Shown here: positions 1 through 12,120 of the stretch, one piece after another
How the letters are laid out: each line of letters starts with the position of its first letter
Numbering within the stretch: position 1 is the stretch's first letter
DNA from: Atherinomorus stipes
Lineage: Eukaryota > Chordata > Actinopteri > Atheriniformes > Atherinidae
NCBI GenBank assembly: GCA_023101725.1
Contig: JALJCO010012900.1
Span: 124,001-188,000 of the forward strand
Reading direction: 5' to 3'
Length of the DNA stretch: 64,000 bases
Notes under the pieces: generated by a model
Seen by the model: only the letters and a program-made list of their open reading frames with translations
Database searches by the model: none
Told to the model about the DNA's origin: nothing
Program-made: the position numbers and the translations under genes

Positions 1-904
1 AACTTGGTTTGACGTTGAAATTTCTAAACATAGCTTAAAGAAGATGGTTCTGCAGTTGAAAGAAGTTCAGATGCCTGAAGGAACTTTAATATTTAATATG
101 CTGCTTCAACAAGAACACACTGAGATTTGAGATGTTATTATGCAAGAAAGAAATGTGCTGACTCAGATTTGTTCTGTGTGAGGAACTAATTGTTTACTGA
201 TTTATGCATTTGTGCAGCAACAGTTATACAGTTTTCAAAACAGAGTTGCAGCCTATTCCAATGAAATGGATCAAATACAGAGACTTCCTCAAAGTGCAAA
301 GAAATGAAAAATAAAGCAGGACAAAAAGGATATAGTATACCTATTACTTAAAATCAAAATATGTAAAACAGAGCTGTGACATTATTTTTTGTTGCATTTA
401 TCACATTCCAACAATTCAGATAAGTAAAAGGTTTAGTGGTAGAGTATTATAATGTATTTCCCAGTAACAAAAATGGTAAAACTGGAATGCTGGACAGTTT
501 AGACAATGTGATCAATTATGACCCTATTGAATAAAAAGTTCCTATGTACCTAAATTGATAAGTAATAAGTATTCATTACTGTTTATCTGCAGTGACAGCA
601 TTCTTATTAACTTCTTAAATCTTTGATTTTTTTTTTTTTTTTTTTTTTTCTTATGCAATCATACTGTTGATGGTCAAATGTGCATTGAGAATTGTTGTGT
701 TTTTCATTTTCCCAAACATTTTTCACAGATCTAAAAACCTGCTATGGAGTTCCCATAATGCATTTGCATGGCTAGACTATGGTCATGTTTGGTTCTCTCT
801 ACCCCCCTACAGTTTGCAGCTCTCTTAGATGGTTAAAGCAACCCTTACCGATGTTGTATTTTTACAATTTTTTTCTAACAGGGAAAAATGGTAAGAAAGG
901 GGAT
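1..904. other. A+T-rich non-coding DNA with a poly-T run
   Basis: No open frame of credible composition and no transposon terminus was recognised here. A T run of about 23 bases lies at 627-649. The rest looks like unique A+T-rich intergenic or intronic DNA. Confidence 0.5.
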
Positions 905-1110
905 GGAAGAATTAAAAAAAAAAAAGATCCACCAATAAAAAAAAAAAAAAAAATTTTAATATATAAAAAATTTAAAAAAAATCCAACTAATATTTTAAGG
1001 GGGGGGGGGCTAGAAGGTGAATGATCGAGGGCTGTGAGTCATAGCTATGATTGTGGGTAGGGGGAGGGAGGGGGGAGGAGGGGGGGGGTGAAGAGGGGGG
1101 GGGGGAATTA
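905..1110. repeat. A-rich then G-rich low-complexity tract
   Basis: Several A runs (about 910-985) are followed by G-runs (about 999-1008 and 1058-1107), with scattered A, T and C. The predicted 81-residue frame through this tract is lysine-rich only because of the A runs and is not a gene. G-rich tracts like this may fold as quadruplexes and are prone to sequencing error. Confidence 0.7.
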
Positions 1111-1159
1111 TAATATTCAAATTTTGTTGCGTGGAATACAAGAAAGGAAGGATGGGATT

Positions 1160-1416
1160 AAGTGTGTGTGTGTGCGTGTGTGTCCATGTTGCGGATTTTT
1201 ACCATCACTGTGGGGACATCTTGCCCTCGTGGGGACATTTTCCCCGTCCCCACAGGTCCAAACTCTGCTTTGAGTGTCAAAATTACTTGCAATTAGGTTT
1301 TGGTTAGGGTTAGGACAAGGGTTAGGTTTAGGCAATAGGTGTTAGGTTTAGGGTAAGGGACTAGGGAATGCATTATGTCAATGGGTGTACCCCACAGGGA
1401 TATAAAAACCAACATA

Positions 1417-1450
<34 letters not shown>

Positions 1451-1462
1451 GGGGGGGGATAA
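1160..1462. repeat. GT-flanked dispersed repeat with telomere-like hexamers
   Basis: The segment starts with a short GTGT tract, continues through several GTGGGGACAT/TCCCCAC motifs and degenerate TTAGGG-type units (about 1303-1360: GGTTAGGGTTAGG and variants), and ends in a (GT)n array (about 1420-1448) and a G run. I recall similar GTGGGGAC...GTGTGT repeats as widely dispersed in fish genomes. That is recollection, not a search. The overlapping predicted frames on both strands are repeat artefacts. Confidence 0.65.
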
Positions 1463-1674
1463 CAAAAAAATAAAAGGAGAAAACATGATCTAAATACAAA
1501 GGATATGATTTCTGCAGCAGGTCCTGACAAAGGTTGAGAATCTTCTTTTTTATGAAATTGATTTTAATAAAAACAAATAAAAATCAGTTTTAATTCTGAA
1601 AATGTAAAAAGGGCATTATTAATTGAGGAGAAAACCAAACAAAAAAGACAAGAAAATGATTTTCATGTAATTCA

Positions 1675-1693
1675 TCTTTTTTTTTTTTTTTTG
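1675..1693. repeat. poly-T tract
   Basis: Homopolymer T run in A+T-rich DNA. It could be the tail of a minus-strand retroelement, but no element body is recognisable next to it. Confidence 0.6.
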
Positions 1694-1889
1694 TCTACTT
1701 GGCTACTTACTTTGATACACAATGTAATCACATTGGTACAAATATCGTCCTACATATAGTGATGTCATCTGAACTGAATCAAATCAAAATTGTATCCTGA
1801 AAGAATTTATGTTGAGTTTTGATTCATACCTAGTTTTCCTCTTATAGCTGAGTAAAACTGTATTTTTTTTTTTTTTCTGCTCTCATATA

Positions 1890-2035
1890 AGCCCTGTTTC
1901 CACCAGTGGGTCTGGGTCAGGTCGTGACGAGTCGGTCCGCATTTTTTCCTTTTTTTTTTTTTTTTTTTTTTTTTCATTTCCACAGGAAAAAAACTGGGAC
2001 AGGAACCTTTACATCCAATCCAACCGTACTACTGT
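1890..2035 (+). mobile_element. Truncated terminus of a DNA transposon (same family as 49444)
   Basis: The block beginning GCCCTGTTTCCACCAGTGGG closely matches the terminus at 49444 (GCCCCATTTCCACCAGTGGG). Similarity continues past an expanded poly-T tract (1951-1974) into AAAACTGGGAC. The element then breaks off and no opposite terminus is present, so this is a truncated relic. A TAA trinucleotide just before the terminus fits a three-base TWA target, but one end alone cannot prove the superfamily. Confidence 0.6.
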
Positions 2036-2507
2036 CAATGGGGTTTCATTATAAAATCTCATATATATTTTTCTATTAACAAAAGGAATGATTACTTTTT
2101 AAAAAAAAAAAAAAATCATTGCATTTTTGTATTAACACTACATTAGACAATCCCAGTTGGACAAATATATAGACATAGTAGCCATCCCATGCAATTATAT
2201 TCAATTCTGAGCCATCCATCAGGGATGTCAAGCATTACTGGACCGATTTATTAGAGGAATCCGTATAAGAAATGTTCTGCAAACGAAGGGGAAAAAAAAT
2301 GTAAAAAAGTCAGTTCTGTTGTGCACAGTCATAATTCATAAAAACTGTTTTAATTCATTAGCTGTCTATAGGAAAGATTTTGTACAAAGTGCTCCATGTT
2401 AAAACCAGTCCTGTACTGTAAGGAAATATTCATTATATGGGCATGTGGATTCTCAGCCTTAAATGTTTACATGTTTGAGCTATTTTGTCAGTACTTCTTG
2501 TGCACGT
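2036..2507. other. Unique A+T-rich spacer
   Basis: No coding or mobile-element signal was recognised. A short A run lies near 2100-2117. Confidence 0.4.
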
Positions 2508-4182
<1,675 letters not shown>

Positions 4183-4405
4183 TTACTGATAATTTTCCCA
4201 CAAGCACAAGGTTGATGAAATTGCAGCTGATTTTGATATTTTTCCTTTTAAATAATCGATATGTTGTTTCCATGTCAACCCCTCATCCATCACCACTCCG
4301 AGAAATTTAGTCACAAATACTCTCTCAATTGCATCATCACAAATTTTTAATTTGATGTCTTTATTTTTAATTTTAGTCTTATTTCCAAATACCATAATTT
4401 TTTAT
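4183..4405 (-). pseudogene. Non-LTR retrotransposon (LINE) reverse-transcriptase fragment
   Basis: The minus strand translates into the part of a non-LTR reverse transcriptase just after the catalytic YxDD block. It reads KIMVFGN, then IERVFVTKFLGVVMDEGLTW, KQHIDYL and KISKSAAI. The FLGV-x-x-DE-x-LTWK-x-HI pattern and the KISKS motif are characteristic of L2/Jockey/I-type LINEs. Only about 70 codons survive, the catalytic core is missing, and the frame stops just after KISKS. This is a dead fragment. I cannot choose between the L2, Rex1 and Jockey-like clades from so short a piece. Confidence 0.8.
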
Positions 4406-4452
4406 TGAATATCTTTGAAGAGGAAAGTGATGAAAAGGTTTCTCTAACCCTT

Positions 4453-4598
4453 ATGTGACTGTGTGGGGTCCTGTCACTATGACTTCAGCTGATCATGGGC
4501 CCTTGCTACTTGGCAACAGGGATATCCCTTTGGCTGACTGGTTAGCATGCATGACTCACCTGGGAGTCTGGGGATTGAATCCCACTCAGGCCCCTTTT
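4453..4598 (+). mobile_element. tRNA-like (SINE-type) repeat, copy 1
   Basis: This block matches 40098-40230 over about 130 bp. Positions 4525-4594 look tRNA-derived. An A-box-like TGGCTGACTGGTTAGC starts at 4531, and a B-box-like GGGGATTGAATCCC starts at 4570 with a potential T-arm stem. The acceptor stem pairs poorly, so it is not a functional tRNA gene. Similarity extends about 70 bp upstream of the tRNA-like part. That is unusual for a simple SINE and suggests the tRNA-like module sits inside a longer repeat. It lies directly beside the LINE fragment. Confidence 0.6.
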
Positions 4599-7500
4599 AT
4601 ATACCTTACCACACTCAATTGGGGCTTTAAGTGCAGCTTCATTGTTTAAAAGCCTTTACAGCAGATTCTTTCAGGAAGGAGAATGCCAACCTGGTTGTCT
4701 ACGATATGTTTGTTTATTCATTTTTCCTTAATTGAGCTAACCCGTTTTGCTTCCCCGCCTTGCCTATATCAGTCAACCGGATTCTCATTTTGCACATCTC
4801 ATGATAGATATACACTTGTAATATCACTTGTTGTGAACATAACTACGCAGTCATTTGTAATAAATGCACATCACTTCAGAAAAAATGTTGGTTTTGAATA
4901 AACAAAACCAGTAACTCATAATATTTTACAGTAATTTTGTATGCACATAAATCATCTTTGTGTTTGCTGTCTAATATCATCACCGTCCATAGTTATGCAA
5001 CATAAACCGTTGATATCAAGATATCGTCATGTGGCACCTTTATCCAAAGAAATTGTCAAATGCTTTTTTAAAAAATTTTCAATGTAGCAATATCATATTC
5101 TATTGTCAAAAGGAAGTAGTTTGATGGTTTTATCTGAGAAACTTCTATGTCTCATCAGTGTACTGTCATGGTGGATCCCATGTTCCCTCTCTGATACCCT
5201 AAAGGCCTCTCAGCAGATTAACGCCTATGTATTGTGGCTCAGCCGTGCAATTTTCACATATGACTTGCTTGACTCTGATTTCCTGGTTGCAATATTGTGT
5301 TCTTCTCTTTGCAATCCTCCAGGGGATGCTCTGTGGTGTCTGCGGGGGTGTTGTCTCTTGTAGCCAGAGATTGCCCTCGGTCACTGAGTAGAAAGCGAGC
5401 CCATTACAGTATGACCCTAAAGGGTCTTTGAGAGGGGGCAATCAATCTCCTGATGAACATGTCTGCTACCTTTCAAGAAGAAAGTGAAAGATGTTTTTTA
5501 ATTGGAAAAAAAAAAATCAAAGCCTTTGAGTTTTGGTCTTAGTTTTGCCCCAATTTACAAATACAATTAAAGAAATATTAATGATTTAAAATCAACACCC
5601 TTTTCAAGCAATCCCTGAATTAATCTTCAATGCAAGATTCTTTTCAGTGAAACATGACAAAGATAAGCTTAGGAATGCATTAGAGTCTCCCCGTGTTTAT
5701 GGCTGTTATGAAAACAGAATATAAGCAGGTATTTAGACAATCAGTTCTGATGATAATGCTTATCCATCTCATTTCACTCTAAACAGAAAACTTACAGACC
5801 AATCGACCGACTGCACATCACAGTCCCTGGAGTGGCACCATTACCAAAGAAAAAAACTTTCCCATGATCTCTGAGACTGAAAAAAAAACTGCCTGCTGAT
5901 TACTGACACACTTGTCTCCTCGTGCATGTGCATGTGTGTGCGGGTGCCCAACTGTAAGCGGGATTGTCCCATGGTGAGAGGTAGATTGATTAGCGATGAG
6001 GTCATAATTGCTGACTGAATCACCTCCATAGTTAATCAATCTTTGGCTGAAGGATAAATTTGTTGGGTGAAGAAGGACAATACTTCATGAGGTGATGCAC
6101 GGTTGATAAAGGACATATTCATTCATCACAGGTGGCTCCGCTTGATGGATATGCGGGCATCAATGGTGGGCCTATCCATCAATCAGGGGGAGAAGGGAGG
6201 TCAGCTTTGAAGATCAAAGTCAAGCACCCAACTAGACCATGCGGGAGATCCAGAGATGTAAAGTGAAGATGTAATAGGTTTTCAAAGGGATGGGAGGATA
6301 TAATTACCTACTTTATTCCACCTTGAAGAATCCATTTTGTCTTATAATCTGTAGGCTAACTAGAAGTGGGAATAGACTTGCCTTTACTTAGTGTTAAAAT
6401 CTCCATGTCTGAAAATACCTTTGACATTTACCACTAAACAGGTATTCAGACTTTAAAGAATTGTGCCTTGAAAATCAGACTTGTGAGCCTTTACACATTA
6501 ATTGAGAGAGAGAAAAAAATATAGAGAGAGAGATATATTGCTTGTTTGTAATTTAGAACTCAGCTCATGAAAAGTATCTAACAAAGTGACATTAATCTAC
6601 AGCTGGAAACAGCTGCTTTTCATGTGTGAAAACTCCTTTCATTTTAATGTTGTTTTTGACATTCCTTTTCTCGGTTCACAATAAAATACAGTGCACCTCT
6701 TGAATTATGAATCTCTGAGCAATGCTTTGATGTCAGCTCCTTTTGAACCAAATTCAATAACCATAATAAAGATGAAGGGAACAGAAGCAATTTTTCACCA
6801 TGCCTCTCGCCATCCAAAGCACTGTACTGTCTGCCACACATACACTGCCCAACCCCCCTCCCTCCAGCAAAGGGATCCTCTGAAATGCCCAAAGCAAATA
6901 ATATTTCCTACAGATAGCAAGCCATTTCCACACCTATAGCAGCACTAAGCTCAGAATGTATACATTAGCCTGACGTCACCAGTTAAAGTGGTCAATTCTC
7001 TGCCTCTAATACTATAAAAAGCCTGACACTGTTCTTTTTTTTTGGAAAATATTAATGCCCTACTGCCATTTTTTCAGTCGCACATGAACTTCTGGTTAAA
7101 AAAAAATTCCCCCCCAGTCAAATGTCTGAGCTTTAAGGTGTATGAACCTCTTGCCTGGACAGAATGCAACAAAGAATTTCTCATTTATACTTCAATGTAA
7201 AGCCAACTAAGTTTAACGAGTGTGCACTACTGATGTTGCAGGACTTTTTTCTAATATATCAAAGTCACATGAGGCTGTTTAATTGAACAATTATTAGCTA
7301 AATTACCTTTAATGTGCCCATGCTTTTGGTGTACTACGAGAATTCAGCTTAATCTAAGATTGAGAGCAGATACAGATCCCCGCTCTCCCTCTTGCCCATA
7401 TAATCAAATTACTTTTGTACCTGAGAATAAAATTAATTAAAGCCTTACACAGCTGAATATCTTGGTTTAATAAAAGTTAATGGAAACTTTCTGTTCATCA

Positions 7501-7909
7501 CCATGAGCAATTCAAAGTATTTTCCCTGCAAGAAAAGTGGGTGCAATGAGGGGGAAATGGCAGCAAAGCGAATTCTGACAATATGTAAGCGTTAAAAGGA
7601 GTCTCAGTCTCACAAGATTTGCGAGGATTAAATGACATTCCCTGTCCTTTTTTTTGCAACCTGTAAAATATAAATTTACTTTAGACAGTATCATCATTTA
7701 CTTTACTTGCTTCCATTATTTAAAAAAAATGATGAAAACTAACTCCATTGTATTTGCACATGAACTAATGTTTGAGCATTCCTTTAATCCAGCTGCCCAC
7801 TAAAATGACAATTCCACATCATATCTGACATTACAATCACTACTGCATGTATTTTAAATTCATGTTCGTCAATTCTGTTGCTGTATGTGCTCTTATAACG
7901 GCTATAGGG

Positions 7910-7910
<1 letters not shown>
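4599..7910. other. Unique-looking non-coding DNA
   Basis: No protein-coding exon, retroelement or transposon terminus was recognised in 3.3 kb. Short open frames here have no domain features. The composition is more even at 5800-6300 and around 7200-7450, where AT-rich homeodomain-type cores occur (for example TTTAATTGAACAATTATTAG). These could be conserved non-coding elements, but only cross-species alignment could show it. Confidence 0.4.

Positions 7911-7957
<47 letters not shown>
7911..7957. repeat. (AT)n microsatellite
   Basis: About 45 bp of pure alternating AT. The two overlapping frames reading YIYIYI come from this array. Confidence 0.97.
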
Positions 7958-7958
<1 letters not shown>

Positions 7959-8985
7959 CTTTCATAGTAAGGCCAAGATATATATCAATATACCGAGTGT
8001 TGTTCTTTCTCTCTTTTTTTTTAACAACCTTTCTGTTGATGTCTTATGGATCTTTAAATTCACCTGATAAGACATCTCAGGAACTCTCATCTAAAAAGCA
8101 AACTGTGATCAGTTTTTATTTTGTTTAAGAATTTATTCAATTCTTTTAAAAAATTCAAAAATGCAACACAAGTTCCAGATATTTGAATGAAAAGAAGCAG
8201 AAAGGGGAAAAAAAGTGACATAATCTGTCCCGTCACACAGTCAAAGTAATTATACATAATATGTATCTAACTAATAAAATTTAAGTAAAAAAAAAAAAAA
8301 AGCTGCTTACAAACAAGCTGCTGATTTACAAACACATTCTTCATATTCTACTCTTTTTGTATTATTTACACTTCATTGCAGTGCAAAACAGGAAATAATG
8401 AATTAACACCATTCATTATGTTTTCTTATTATAGTGTTTTTAACATTCTTAATTGATTTCATATTGGAGCAGTTCTTTTAGGAAGCACAATTATGGTGAA
8501 CACTGAACTCTTTTTGTTTTTTATATGAATGTATATTTGATAAGGTTCAGCAAAGATGAAGCTGTTAGATGCTACTAAAATATATTTTTCTACCTAGCAG
8601 TTCTCTTTTTTTTTCCTTCAATTTCCTTACCATTTTAATGTTTTTGATTTTAAATGAAATAATGTAAAATTACTTTTCACTGTGTCATCTTTTTATTTTG
8701 TTGATTGAGGGAGCAAAATGACATTTTCAAATATGGGCTCAAGGAAATCAACTGTCCGTATTGGCTATCAGCCAAGGCTGATGGGGGAAAAAAATCAGTA
8801 TTGGTATCGGCCCTAAGAAATCTGTAGTTGGAACCATTCATGGATTTTTTTTTCCTAAATAAATTTGTTTTCTAATTAATGTATGTTGGCTTGACTTACA
8901 TAGATTCTATTAAAATCACAACAGAAAATCTTGGAGTTTTAGAAACTTTATAGCACAGTGTTGGGCAGCAAGCAAAGGAGGAGAA
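7958..8985. other. A+T-rich spacer with a possible transposon end
   Basis: Mostly unremarkable A+T-rich DNA with an A run at about 8287-8301. At 8750-8815 the sequence CAGTATTGGTATCGGCCCTA resembles the 3' ends of fish hAT elements that carry repeated ATCGG units. No partner terminus was found, so this is only a hint. Confidence 0.35.
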
Positions 8986-10240
8986 AACTGACTAGGTCTA
9001 GAGGCTACAAGGGGACACTGATTTTCTTGTACAGGAGAGACGTGATTAAAAAAGAACAAATAACAAGGTTGCAGTCAAGTTACAGTAAAAATGACTGACA
9101 GTAAAAGAGACTGAAATTTGTTTTTAATACAGCAACCACTAATCTCAAAGAACGTCAATACGTAAACTGTGTCAGGCCTGAATGCAGAGATCCACCTAGG
9201 AAAGGACAATTACAGAATAGCAGAAAATGTCCATAAAATCAGAACAGATGATAAAGAGTTGGATGGAAGAACTGAGAGGACAATGTCTGCAAGTACTGTA
9301 GGGAAATTAAAAAAACAGACCTCAGTAAAGCATACATCCAAGACCTGAAAACAAAATAAGAGGAACTGAAAAAAAAAAAGAGTATTCATTGAGAAAAGGT
9401 TGAAACCACAACTTGGAAAAAACAAAATTCTCATAAAATGCGAAAATTGCAAGATTCCATAATCTGGGAAAGGAAAACCAGTCAATGAACCTTCATATTA
9501 AACAGAAACATGTTTTAACAGTGACTTTGTTAAAAGATGAAAAAGCTATTTGATTAGTTTTATCAACACAAAGGAATGTGAGATTGTGAGAGAAAACCTA
9601 AAGAAGAGCTGTTAGAACAGTTAATCTCAAATTGCAGGATGCCATCATGATAGAAACAGTAAACTTTAAGGAAAACATCAGTGAAAAGATAAACACCGCA
9701 AAACTAAAAAGAAAAAAAGCAATTCAGACAGAGAAATTAAAAAGGAATGGTTTTGTTTCTGAAAACTCAAAACTAACTCACGAAAATCATTCTCTAACAT
9801 CAAGTTAGTGACCACACGACTGAAACTAAAAAGCTGGAAGACATCATCAAATACGTCTCTCGGCCTGTGAGACCTGTAGGACTGCCACTACTGGTAAAGG
9901 AACGATGTTTCCATTTAAAATGAGAAAGTTAGTGGAGAAATACAAAAATGCAGACAATCTTCCAGCATACAGAAACCATGAATAATGAGAGAAAAATGCC
10001 CAGCTGAGAAAATGTTGGCAGAAAAAAAAATAGGCCATTACAATGTTAAAAACATCCATATGAACAAAGACGCAGAAGTGGTTCTAAACATTTTCAGAGA
10101 TCATCAGATCCTCCAAGGGACATTTCAGTCCAGGACACAGATTACTCCTCGAGATCTGAAGTGAATTTAATTGAGAAGGCAACAAAAGACAGTGCCATCC
10201 TCTCCCTGGGACAAACTTTCAATCAATCAAACGGTTTGTA
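8986..10240 (+). pseudogene. Decayed coding-like stretch resembling a coiled-coil protein
   Basis: On the plus strand, broken frames give lysine/glutamate-rich, heptad-like pieces. One (about 9275-9475) contains KTDLSKAYIQDLKTK, then after a stop EELKKKK, and further on MRKLQDSIIWERKTSQ. A second (about 9615-9810) contains VNLKLQDAIMIETVNFKENI, then SENSKLTHENHSLTS. A third (about 9820-9910) contains KKLEDIIKYVSRPVRPVGLP. Frame changes and stops separate them, and no exon-intron structure is evident. This could be an old processed pseudogene or the coiled-coil ORF of a retroelement. I do not recognise the parent gene. Confidence 0.4.
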
Positions 10241-11217
10241 GCTGATCTAAAGCCAGTCCTCAAAGGCAGTTTTAAATGTTGTCATCTGAGCTGTATAACC
10301 ATGTTTCATGTTTTTTTCCTTGGACTTCCTGTTACCTAAATCCCATAAAATAATGTTATAATGGTGAACTGAAGGCACATCTCCTGCTCTTTTTGAATCT
10401 AGAGTTATGCTCTGTCACAAGAACTACACTTTAATATAAAAGGAGTACAGCACAAGTTCCAGCTTTTTTCCAGAAGTTCGCCGCCTCTGGCAACAAGTGG
10501 AAGTGACGCTAATGTTGTGCACACGCATGAGCTGCTTCGACTGTGTTGGTGTCTACTGAGGTAATAAAGTTATAAATCTGCAAGTTGTTTACAGTTTGAA
10601 AAGTTTGTTGAGTAAACTGATGAACTGTATGCTAACGGTAACAACAAGCTAACGCTGGTTTGTAGTTCAAATATCCAAATTCAGAGGCTGTGACCTCGAA
10701 TACCTTATAAAATGACCATACCAACTAAATTTAACAAGTGGCCAGAGGGTATCTATTCCTCAGGAACAGTCATACGGCTGTCATATCTCCATGCTAAAAA
10801 CTTAGCATTGCAGGATTATGCATCCTTATTTCCATCATACATCACATTTACCTTATTAGTAAGAAGAAATCCAACTGTGGGTCTGTTTTATTCCCAGATG
10901 GGAGCTCCCTCCATTTAAAACAAAAATGGAAAAAATGCTGCTCGGTTCTCCCGTCTTAATTCAGCGCCGGTCAGACTCAAGTTTGATTTTCTTCGTTTCA
11001 CAAAACAAAAATTTTCTTCTTTGTCTTACTGGAGTCTGAGTTGGGGTTTGAGAGGCACTTTTTCTCCATCTTTTAGCATCAGTCAGTGTTGTCTCAACAT
11101 GCATGGACCTGTGGTGGTGGATTACACAACACCAGCACAGCCAGACGAACGAGAATGCGCAGGTCGTCTTCCCCACAAGCGCCCCCTTGAGGCTTCGTAC
11201 CTGAAACTCTCGCAGTG
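10241..11217. other. Spacer and probable old repeat that hosts the LTR insertion
   Basis: From about 10430 the DNA becomes richer in CpG and in GCTAACG-type motifs of the kind common in fish transposons. A 68-codon frame (10712-10918) has no recognisable domain. The last part, ending CGCAGTGAGCA, appears to continue after the LTR (12035-12067, ATTCAGAAACGAAGGTTATG) and again after the hAT stack (16774 on). It therefore looks like the original host sequence into which everything at 11.2-16.8 kb inserted. Confidence 0.4.
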
Positions 11218-11221
11218 AGCA
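11218..11221 (+). repeat. Left target-site duplication of the solo LTR (AGCA)
   Basis: The tetramer AGCA abuts the TGTCA end of the LTR and is repeated at 12035-12038 after the TGACA end. A 4 bp duplication fits an LTR-retrotransposon or endogenous-retrovirus integrase. Confidence 0.65.
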
Positions 11222-12034
11222 TGTCACAGGGTGAACAACCGGGTGCTGCCAGAGACTGGACTCTGCCCACTAGCTTGGTTTTTAGCTTGCTTTTTAATGG
11301 TTTTTTGTGTGGTTTTAACCCTGTTTTTATTCCCAAGCTAGTGGGAGCTTTTAACGAACTGATTGGCAGCACCTGGGGAGAAGGACTCCTCCCCTGACTT
11401 AATTGAAGGCTGAAAGGATAAAAGCTGGTGTGCGGACAACGGAGAGGAGTGACTGGAGCTGAAGGACTGAGGACTGGGTCCAGGAGGCGCAGCCGGGGGA
11501 GGACGTGAGTCCCCCGGCTGGGGGGCTTCAAGGCAGTGGTGGGGCAGCAGCGGCGGCAGCAGTGGAGACGGCGACGGCGACGCAGAAGAGTGGCCCGGGA
11601 GTCGGAGGGCGGCCGCGGAGCCTACTGAGGGCCTACGGCCAGAGGCGCGGCCACCCGGAGGAGTGACTGCCCGGGCCACAAAGCAGGCTTGGAGTCCCGG
11701 GGGAGCCTATGGCCAGGAGGGCGGCTGCCGGGAGGAGCAGCCGCCATGGACCCGGGACGACGCAGAGAGAAACGCCAAGAGAGACGCCGAGAGAGACTCC
11801 GGCCGCTGCCAGCCCTGCAAGCCCCTTTTAGCCCTTTTAATCCTTTTTCTTTTATAACTTTTTAGGTTGGACTTTTAGGATTATTTTATTACTTTTTAGT
11901 TTAGTAGTTTTATTTGTTTTATTTCTTTAATAAAGCTTTTATTTCTTTTAACCACCACCTGCTGGCCAGGCCTGTCTTCTTTCCCCCCCTCCTCCTGCAG
12001 TCGCCGGTATCAGCAAAGGACCACCCCCATGACA
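11222..12034 (+). mobile_element. Solo LTR, 813 bp, orientation plus
   Basis: The segment begins TGTCA and ends TGACA, the inverted TG...CA ends expected of an LTR, and is flanked by AGCA repeats. Internal signals are in LTR order: a TATA-like GATAAAAG at 11417 and a polyadenylation signal AATAAA at 11929. U3 is therefore about 200 bp and R about 500 bp. R is G+C- and CpG-rich with GGAGGCGGC-type runs (about 11440-11830), in contrast to the A+T-rich surroundings. No primer-binding site, gag or pol follows, and the second LTR is absent, so the copy arose by LTR-LTR recombination or is a solo relic. The proline/serine-rich frames crossing it (for example 11094-11531, minus) are by-products of G+C content. 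The superfamily (Gypsy or ERV) cannot be decided without internal sequence. Confidence 0.7.
11242..11373. other. Large imperfect hairpin in LTR U3
   Basis: Two nested perfect inverted repeats share one axis. GGTGCTGCCA (11242-11251) pairs with TGGCAGCACC (11364-11373), and CCCACTAGCTTGG (11266-11278) pairs with CCAAGCTAGTGGG (11333-11345). The loop is T-rich. The structure sits upstream of the TATA-like box. Confidence 0.75.
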
Positions 12035-12038
12035 AGCA
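12035..12038 (+). repeat. Right target-site duplication of the solo LTR (AGCA)
   Basis: Direct copy of 11218-11221, immediately after the LTR terminus TGACA. Confidence 0.65.
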
Positions 12039-12059
12039 TTCAGAAACGAAGGTTATGAT

Positions 12060-12067
12060 ATTGTAAC
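12060..12067 (+). repeat. Left 8 bp target-site duplication of outer hAT (ATTGTAAC)
   Basis: ATTGTAAC here is repeated exactly at 16766-16773. An 8 bp duplication is the hallmark of hAT insertion. Confidence 0.8.
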
Positions 12068-12120
12068 CTAGGGCTGAGCGATAATTTGATAATGATATAT
12101 ATCTATCGAAAAGGCCTGCG

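Noticed and set aside
4525..4594. Functional tRNA gene
   Set aside because: Boxes are present but the acceptor stem does not pair and the block is part of a dispersed repeat.
7847..8128. Frames with poly-YI stretches
   Set aside because: Translation of the AT microsatellite; no domain on either side.
11094..11679. Proline- and serine-rich minus-strand frames (145 and 113 codons)
   Set aside because: They cross the LTR border or lie in its G+C-rich R region; their composition reflects base content and no domain is visible.
11222..12034. Complete endogenous retrovirus
   Set aside because: Only one LTR is present; no gag, pol or env sequence and no primer-binding site follow it.
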